Source of the DNA: an archaeon
Lineage (GTDB): Archaea; Thermoplasmatota; Thermoplasmata; WALJ01
DNA: 41,251 nt
Direction: 5' to 3'
Assembly (NCBI GenBank): GCA_024278375.1
Contig: JAJRTH010000025.1
Coordinates: 1 to 41,251 of the forward strand
Under the pieces are notes generated by a model. The model was not told where the DNA came from. It saw nothing but the letters and a program-made list of their open reading frames with translations, and did no database searches. The position numbers were made by a program, and so were the translations under genes. Below are positions 36,901 through 41,251 of the stretch, piece by piece. Position 1 is the first letter of the stretch, and each line of letters starts with the position of its first letter.

Positions 36901-37890
36901 TATATATCCATCCCCATCATATGTGTTGTTGGCGCCCCACACAATAGTTAATACGGCCGAGGAGATGGAAGTATAATCAGGTAACCAGTCAGGAAGGTTC
37001 AGAGAGGAGGAAAAATTGTCGATAAACATCTCTTCAGAAGCATTCACATAGTAATACACTCCGTCATAATCCCTAAGCGACTGTAAGTTTCCAGTAGTGG
37101 TGTCGCTAACTCCTTTGCTGGAGGGATAAAGATCTAACGTTCCAGACGGAGATATTGGCAAATTGCTGTTTTCATAGTAATCTTCAATTCTCGAATCTGC
37201 AAAGACCACTTTGCTGTTAATAAACGACATCAGGGGGCAGTCATCGTTGTCGTCCACATCGAAAGAATCGGCATTACCATCCTGGTTGTAATCATGGGTT
37301 GCCACAGTATCCAGTCCTTTGAAGGTGGTGTAATTGGCATACAGAATTCCGTTTAAAACGGTAAAATTCCCGGGAAAAGCGAGAACAGAGTTGTTCAACC
37401 GCGCTCTGCCTTCCACGGTCACCGGAAGTTTAAGATAGGGATTCACAGCCCAGTCCACAACAGTGAGGGTCGAATTATCCATTATCAGGTTCCCTCCGCT
37501 TTCTACCCTGAGCCAGTAGTGATGGTCATCGGATGGGTCTGTCGGGTTGTTTCCGTTGTCCTGAAGGAAGTACAGCTTAGCATTCCTAACTATCAATGTT
37601 CCTCCGTTCGCAACGGTTATGTTCCCGTCCTGGCCGTACATTCCGCTCTGGCCTGTAATTGGGTCTATCGTGTTTTCGTCTATCACGAATGTGCCCGTGA
37701 TAATAAGGTCCGTTACCGCATTTATACTGTTTTCCGGGGAGGTATCGGCTCCCGAACTCTGCAGCAGAATTGCCATCGGGCCCATTATGAATAACACTAC
37801 AACCATCAAGCTGAGCATCTTGTTGAGAGATTTCTTTGCCGTCATATACTCGCACCTCTGAGTGGGACTGAAGAATGAAAGTAATAGCAC
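30901..37890 (-). CDS. Giant CARDB-repeat surface protein with TM anchor and cytoplasmic zinc ribbons
   Basis: 2329 aa; N-terminal signal-like helix; about ten CARDB-like modules (PDLIIxxxxFxPSPVxExxNTxINAxVxNxGETYANG, VDLSISxxDIxxTPAxPYTYQxIxIxATVxN); TM FPFWMIILIVAAIAAGIVVGAILYL; then CGQCGKMIPAGSDKCPYCG, CSACGAWIPADAKECPKCG, CPECGALNSKTDIVCHVCG; KKVVKKVV-rich tail. Confidence 0.88.
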   Translation of the reverse strand: MLLLSFFSPTQRCEYMTAKKSLNKMLSLMVVVLFIMGPMAILLQSSGADTSPENSINAVTDLIITGTFVIDENTIDPITGQSGMYGQDGNITVANGGTLIVRNAKLYFLQDNGNNPTDPSDDHHYWLRVESGGNLIMDNSTLTVVDWAVNPYLKLPVTVEGRARLNNSVLAFPGNFTVLNGILYANYTTFKGLDTVATHDYNQDGNADSFDVDDNDDCPLMSFINSKVVFADSRIEDYYENSNLPISPSGTLDLYPSSKGVSDTTTGNLQSLRDYDGVYYYVNASEEMFIDNFSSSLNLPDWLPDYTSISSAVLTIVWGANNTYDGDGYIWVGKDGAAERTTFQPNGSAGSASINLKSLGFRNIDEIRTMDVNFTHTGTAGNVPFDLIQIDITLSFDIIVDGGSFYGINSYFDLDFLEPSGTSSTATKSPWVVDKFVSRNGAEIRFYNVTVDESETGGAHPDFVFLPQDTSQIFFYGWLNAFSTDGNSTNPTPVPYCRMTPRYYAPSNSKAINITSDNNTLRNGDPVLEYLNRTSFDRAIDETNYNITNASGVGRMPLLKQIINASDLNGVFLGNYLVRMDEYVHNTSVIQQINFEPYPLISPENNTFNANYSFSWEYPPRDLTVSSISISPATIIRGDRVWINATIQNIGGINVTKAFDVDLLVDGTLVNSTTVSQMVERNSGVVNVSLSWQTVYGDYGNREITIVVDPAGNILDGNRSNNNRTANCFVNALYDLSIIPLHIWWENTTYGASYTNINLTVYANVTNEGYADITGDITVNFYVDGVLTGSDVINGIAAGGYAIANATYSTDTAGDYNVSVEIVVPSGIDDDNLTNNTAYRILSTEPVPDLIIEGVTFNPSPVIESFNTVINASVRNVGETYANGTITVDFYDNTTGEYIGQTAVLTNISVGSYSYVTISWTARAPVSTYHTIYCVVSFSPSGTDPPEMDDTNNANTGDILVSPYVDLSISNSDVILTPSAPYTYQKINITATFYNTGIEAITDTFDSLVILYLGTNQVYVNYSGPWSGEITDDNGTHSYSGTGPRYFTVIGNDVTATFRKEDATNNTLVLEMIENGVIVRHVETIAYYGEVTSSYVFNNPGEAVYGETVYGLGAGQAYTIQASTYVNTSGEYVIMVFVDSRDRILETFETNNTALYYLTVLPTPDLIINSLSFDPSPVVEGFNTTINATVTNIGETYANGTITVDFYDNTTGQFIGQNITTANLSSGSSLYLNIVWNAKRPANTYHTIYAVVSFTPAGSNPPEMNMGNNGNTADILVNPYVDLSISDTDIIATPASPYTYQQITINATVHNSGNESVGAFTVAIYIDGTLSNTQEIGGMLPGATANVYFDFNESKAGTYVIEVVVDSKGVISEVDELNNTAIYILTVLPTPDLIISDMSASDAVVEYDNVTITATVTNIGETYANGTITVDFYDDTTGQWIGNASVTTNLSAGGSIPISMLWTAVSPEGEHAFHALVSFSNSAGDPPETYTDNNRYEMESTIYVKLSIDLAISDTDITYTPAAPLTYQDITISATVYNIGHRNITDQFTVRFLINSAPYDVTVDGLNAGESTTVSIVFSATKSDYYTVLVKVDSTDAVSESNESNNQATATIYVGPRPEFSISSINILNPAHIMHNGTPEVVDNHDAIISADIRNTGTGCTGTVTIYFYDGNPDNGGILIDTVSYTDPPANWQPKASVTWRASGVGYHTIYVRIVASTTPPEGNTADNTETLSVHILPRPDLTITNITFLRNGNIINATAGISESRDFKVNITIENNINGSLDYSGVEYFTISFFSGPYVEGDWSNCLGNITIDDRTLLDQLDAGVPVNRTFNITRFTLPAGTANIYVLIDSENIVDESSETNNLVNGTVEIREMQLRVTITSPMNGQEINLDEQNSIFIIGSTTDSVDNGAVSGITLNIGIRNVETGALTSQQVTSGSDGRFSAQINLPANPGNYEVVVTAEKPDGTALTPSYSPINLSLQRPVPVTEFPFWMIILIVAAIAAGIVVGAILYLRKYALGKYVECGQCGKMIPAGSDKCPYCGAVFDKETVECSACGAWIPADAKECPKCGAKFLVTGKEIVDYETQMRKQYEEFVEKFRRQAREQMGKDFTEEKFQQWWKSQKSYVTFEDWLKREEERKKKGGILCPECGALNSKTDIVCHVCGSPLRPTKRKLKAEEGIEKAAISKIELPSLEEEKEEAGEKLSEETGEEKAEAEEGEKPPEEGEAEKAEEGVKMPLAEEKKPPVVPKKVVKKVVRQPMTPKPPSEQLKTEEPDKGAPAAPTVPEHLIKEVKPAGEKPPETGAPEEKPPVVPKKVVKKVVKKKVVRK

Positions 37891-37913
37891 TATATATTAT
37901 TTTCCTACGCCTG

Positions 37914-38666
37914 CTACTCATCTATTGCCCGGATGTTGCCGCACATGCATGCGAGAGCACTCTTTAAAACGATAATGTTGCTGTATTTTTCGATGATGCT
38001 CATCAATTTTTCCGGGGAGGCTTGCCGCATTTTTCCGGCAATTTCCACCATGTTGGGAGCTGCCCTTGTTATGTTGTCGACAATCGTTATATCCGCCGTT
38101 TTCGCTGTCCTTGAAAGAGGATTCAGGTCTATGGTGACAACGGTTTTGCCCATTTTTTTAAGGGCCTGAGATCTATCTCCATCTTCAAGGGGCACAAGAA
38201 CGACATCTGCGTGGTATATGCCATCCTTATGACATAACCCGCGGGCATGTTCTAGCCCCGGGACTCTGGCATCTGGTTCCGGGCCCAGTATATCCTTTCC
38301 GCCAAGAGATTCCAGGTATCTTACTATCTTCTCAACCCTATCCTCGGTCCTGTGGAAAAGATTCACCTCTATTCTCGCATCCGTAAGCCCACCCAGATCT
38401 ATTAACTCTTTTCCGGCCAGTGCTGCGGCATTCCCGTTCACCGATATCACAGGCTTTTCCGCAAGAAGAAGAGCTGCGACACCTGCCTTCTCAGCCTCCA
38501 TAGCGAAATCGTTCGTCCTCTCGCCAATCAGATAGTCAAATGCCTCTCCTCTCCCATGGGCTATCAGTCCGGCCTCGCTCACAATGCCCCTGTGCATCAT
38601 CTCCACAAGTCTTTCTCTCATCACGAGCGACAGATATCTTGGGTGGGATCTGGGTATCTCGGTCAC
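37914..38666 (-). CDS. 4-phosphopantoate-beta-alanine ligase
   Basis: EIPRSHPRYLSLVMRERLVEMMHRGIVSEAGLIAHGRGEAFDYLIGERT.., GNAAALAGKEL, EVNLFHRTEDRVEKIVRYL, DLNPLSRTAKTADITIVDNITRAAPNM. Confidence 0.92.
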   Translation of the reverse strand: MTEIPRSHPRYLSLVMRERLVEMMHRGIVSEAGLIAHGRGEAFDYLIGERTNDFAMEAEKAGVAALLLAEKPVISVNGNAAALAGKELIDLGGLTDARIEVNLFHRTEDRVEKIVRYLESLGGKDILGPEPDARVPGLEHARGLCHKDGIYHADVVLVPLEDGDRSQALKKMGKTVVTIDLNPLSRTAKTADITIVDNITRAAPNMVEIAGKMRQASPEKLMSIIEKYSNIIVLKSALACMCGNIRAIDE

Positions 38667-38750
38667 GGGAGCCCATACGGGAGAGGGATTAAATCTTTTG
38701 TGAGCCCTTGGTAAGATTTATTACGTGGTTGTTCATGGGTCGGCGATATC

Positions 38751-39119
38751 ATGGCGAAAAAGATAACTCTGAACGGAGAAAAATACGACTATTCTGCGGT
38801 CTCTGTCGTCACCGGTGATAAGAGACCGGAAAAGCTCGAAAAATGGCAGGAGATCCTTGTGCACATCCTCGAATACCCGGATGATCTGCCCTTCTGCCTC
38901 GAAAATGTTGTGAAACTGAGGAAAACCGATAAACTGCGGCTTTCTCTTGTCAGGATACAGGTTTTTGCGGACCTCCACATGTCCGAGAACATGGAGGTCT
39001 ATCAGATGTGGAAGTATGTCGCCGAGAACATCGAGACCCTTCTATATGGTGCTCTTGCCCTTGACAAAGGCTTTAAGGAGAAGAAAAAGGAGAAAAAGTC
39101 CGGAAAAGCGAAAAAGTAG
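38751..39119 (+). CDS. Hypothetical protein
   Basis: 122 aa with Lys-rich tail; ATG preceded by purine-rich/promoter-like sequence. Confidence 0.7.
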   Translation: MAKKITLNGEKYDYSAVSVVTGDKRPEKLEKWQEILVHILEYPDDLPFCLENVVKLRKTDKLRLSLVRIQVFADLHMSENMEVYQMWKYVAENIETLLYGALALDKGFKEKKKEKKSGKAKK

Positions 39120-40679
39120 TCAGAATCTCTTTCCCATGTACGGCAAAACCCTTTCATATCCGAGTTTTTCGTAGTACTCTCTCACACCGACACCGCTCAT
39201 TATAAGAATTCCTTCCGTGCCCCACTCATCCCTTGCTATGTGCTCCGCTTCCCTCACAAGTTTTTTCCCATAGCCTCTGTGCTGCCATCTTCCCTTTGGT
39301 TCGTCGCCTATGGGCACCTGTGAGCCGAAGACCTTCAGTTCTCTTATTATCGCACCGTATTCCCGGGTTTCCTTCTTCCAGGAATCTTCGGGAAGATTTC
39401 TCAACCTGACAAAAGCTATCAACTCCATATTGGGCCCCTCGAACGAGAGGAATATTTCCCTCCCTCCGCCTGCTTCATACTCTCTTCTAACGAGAGAAAC
39501 ATCCTCCGGTCCGATGTCCGTATGGATGTGACCTATCTCGCGGCAGCGTATGCACCTGCAAATCTTCCCCCGCTCCTTCATCCTCTGAAGAACACATGCC
39601 CTCAAATCGCTGCGCTTCACCCCTGCCACTATGTACTGCACCGGGATGTCTCTCTGTATGCGCTGTATCCTTATCCAAGGAGGTACCATTTCTTTCACCT
39701 CCATTATCAGCTCTGCGGCCTTTTCGGTATCCAGGGGCTCATATTCTCCCTTTTTCCACATCTCATATAGTTCCGTGCCTTCGATAACGAGAGTGGGGTA
39801 TATCTTCAACATGTCCGGCATGAAATCCGGCTCGGTGAATATTCTTCCTAAAGAATCGAGGTCCTTCTTTTCATCGGAACCCGGAAGTCCGGGCATCATG
39901 TGATAGACTATCTTCATCCCGGCATCCCTTGCCAGCTTTGTCGATTTTATGCTGTCAGCCACGGTATGCCCGCGCTCAACCTTTTCAAGAATCTCGTCAA
40001 AAGTTGTCTGAACCCCCAGCTCCACTCTCGTTGCCCCCAGCTTCAGCGCTTCCTTTATCTGCTCTTCGAGGAACCAGTCCGGTCTTGTTTCCACGGTCAG
40101 CCCGATGCATCTATGTCTGGCACTCTCATTTCTCATCTGTGCATCTTCCAGGCTTTTAGAGGTGACCCCATTCATGGCATCGAAGGCACCTTTTACGAAC
40201 GCTTCCTGATACTCGGCAGGTCTTGCCGTGAATGTGCCTCCCATTATTATCAGGTCTATCTTGTCCGTGGGGTGTCCGATCTCTTCGAGCTGTGCTATCC
40301 TGTTCCTTGTCTGCATATAGGAATCGAATTCGTTCTGTTCGGCTCTCATGGCGGCCGGCTCATGTCCCGTATAGCTCTGTGCGGTACCCCTTTCCGGACC
40401 CCCCGGGCAGTAGATGCACTTTCCGTGAGGACACGAATGGGGAGAGGTCATTATCGCAACGACCGCAACACCCGAAAGGGAGCGGGTGGGCTTTATTCTG
40501 AGTATATGGTAGAATTCCTCCCTGTGCTCCTTGGGAATGTACTGCATTATTTCCGTATTGGAAGGTATCCTGTCAAGATGGTATTTTCCGGATATCCTTA
40601 CCTTCGCTCTGTTCAGTTCATCCTTGCTCATTATCTTTCCTGAAAGTATCATCTCCGCAAGCTCTTCAAGATGGTTCAC
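39120..40679 (-). CDS. elp3: Elp3-type tRNA uridine(34) carboxymethyl/acetyltransferase (radical SAM + GNAT)
   Basis: CPHGKCIYCPGGPERGTAQSYTGHEPAAMRA.., VELGVQTTFDEILEKVERGH, KIYPTLVIEGTELYEMWKKGEYEP, C-terminal GNAT GYGKKLVREAEHIA. Confidence 0.95.
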   Translation of the reverse strand: MNHLEELAEMILSGKIMSKDELNRAKVRISGKYHLDRIPSNTEIMQYIPKEHREEFYHILRIKPTRSLSGVAVVAIMTSPHSCPHGKCIYCPGGPERGTAQSYTGHEPAAMRAEQNEFDSYMQTRNRIAQLEEIGHPTDKIDLIIMGGTFTARPAEYQEAFVKGAFDAMNGVTSKSLEDAQMRNESARHRCIGLTVETRPDWFLEEQIKEALKLGATRVELGVQTTFDEILEKVERGHTVADSIKSTKLARDAGMKIVYHMMPGLPGSDEKKDLDSLGRIFTEPDFMPDMLKIYPTLVIEGTELYEMWKKGEYEPLDTEKAAELIMEVKEMVPPWIRIQRIQRDIPVQYIVAGVKRSDLRACVLQRMKERGKICRCIRCREIGHIHTDIGPEDVSLVRREYEAGGGREIFLSFEGPNMELIAFVRLRNLPEDSWKKETREYGAIIRELKVFGSQVPIGDEPKGRWQHRGYGKKLVREAEHIARDEWGTEGILIMSGVGVREYYEKLGYERVLPYMGKRF

Positions 40680-40764
40680 AGTGCTGAATTGCTCTGGGAT
40701 TTAAGGATTTGGGAGCACATGAAAGTCTCAAAAATAGAAAAATATAAAATAAAAGGAGGTGGGT

Positions 40765-41037
40765 TTACGGTTTCTCGAGATATATCTCAATGGAAGAAAC
40801 GTTCGCCGTCCTTCCCTCTTCTTCCACGGGCTCCGTGGCTATCTTTATTTCCTTCACTTCCGCATCTGGAACGAACCTGTTGCGGACAATCTCAGCCACA
40901 TCGACAGCCCTGCTTATTGCCCTACCTCTTGCTTTCACGACTACTTCTTTCGACCCACTGTTAAACTGGGTTACCACTGCCAGTACATAGTTCATGGCAG
41001 GTTTGCGTCCTATGAAGACTATGTTTTCGTCTGTCAT
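40765..41037 (-). CDS. alba: DNA/RNA-binding protein Alba
   Basis: [51 protein letters not shown]. Confidence 0.94.
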   Translation of the reverse strand: MTDENIVFIGRKPAMNYVLAVVTQFNSGSKEVVVKARGRAISRAVDVAEIVRNRFVPDAEVKEIKIATEPVEEEGRTANVSSIEIYLEKP

Positions 41038-41144
41038 TTGTTATACCTCCTTTGTTTTTGGGAAAGAGAGTTAAAGAACGTCGGTATAAAAGATTTTTGG
41101 TGGTACAATCCGAGACTGCCAACATAACATTTATAAGATTAAAA

Positions 41145-41182
41145 CCCGTCCTAACTGATAATAAGCAGAACGTCAGGACGGG
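41145..41182. promoter_or_regulatory. Inverted repeat CCCGTCCTAAC..GTCAGGACGGG just upstream of the terminal partial ORF
   Basis: 8-bp perfect arms extended by AC/GT across a mismatch; TATA-like TTTATAAG at about 41130-41137. Confidence 0.5.
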
Positions 41183-41193
41183 GTGCATGCTCT

Positions 41194-41251
41194 ATGCTCG
41201 AACAACTGGTAAAATGGTTAAGGAGTAAAAAAGTTTTCGTCAGGGCAAGGA
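41194..41251 (+). CDS. Partial CDS running off the window end
   Basis: ATG CTC GAA CAA CTG GTA AAA TGG..: MLEQLVKWLRSKKVFVRAR; promoter-like upstream sequence. Confidence 0.4.
   Translation, partial: MLEQLVKWLRSKKVFVRAR

Noticed and set aside
26230-39119. Complete genome-wide reassignment of TAG to a sense codon
   Set aside because: Several recognisable genes end naturally at TAG (trmG10 at 26230-26232; 4-phosphopantoate ligase at 37914-37916, followed by further TAGs and non-coding-like sequence; hypothetical at 39117-39119 abutting elp3). At most TAG is ambiguous, and no pyl genes are in the window.

Overview
A 41 kb archaeal chromosome segment, inferred to be euryarchaeal and probably Thermoplasmatota-like from its gene content (PurP, TrmY, archaeosortase A, KptA, PriL, Alba, archaeal-type AdoMet synthetase, Elp3, 4-phosphopantoate-beta-alanine ligase). 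It is dense with housekeeping genes and has five tRNA genes: Ser-TGA(-), Ser-CGA(+), Gly-TCC, Thr-GGT and Val-CAC (+). There is no rRNA, CRISPR array or recognisable transposase. The most unusual signal is non-coding. Four of the five tRNA genes are followed within about 25-130 nt by a short echo of their own 3' end, with palindrome-rich sequence in between. The tRNA-Thr gene is also preceded by two exact 66-bp tandem units, each beginning with the tRNA's own 5' 21 nt and folding into a long hairpin whose other arm is complementary to the tRNA D-arm. Hairpins with constant loops (GCGTTA, ATCCTC) and compensatory stem changes recur at these loci and at the window start. Other notable items: two ORFs (a HAD hydrolase and a GNAT acetyltransferase) each interrupted by a single in-frame TAG with convincing coding sequence on both sides; a LonB-like AAA+ ATPase with a zinc ribbon and no protease domain; a cupin-methyltransferase fusion; a 2329-aa CARDB-repeat surface protein with cytoplasmic zinc ribbons; and a putative operator in front of a wHTH regulator. 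All family assignments are by motif reading only; no database search was run.
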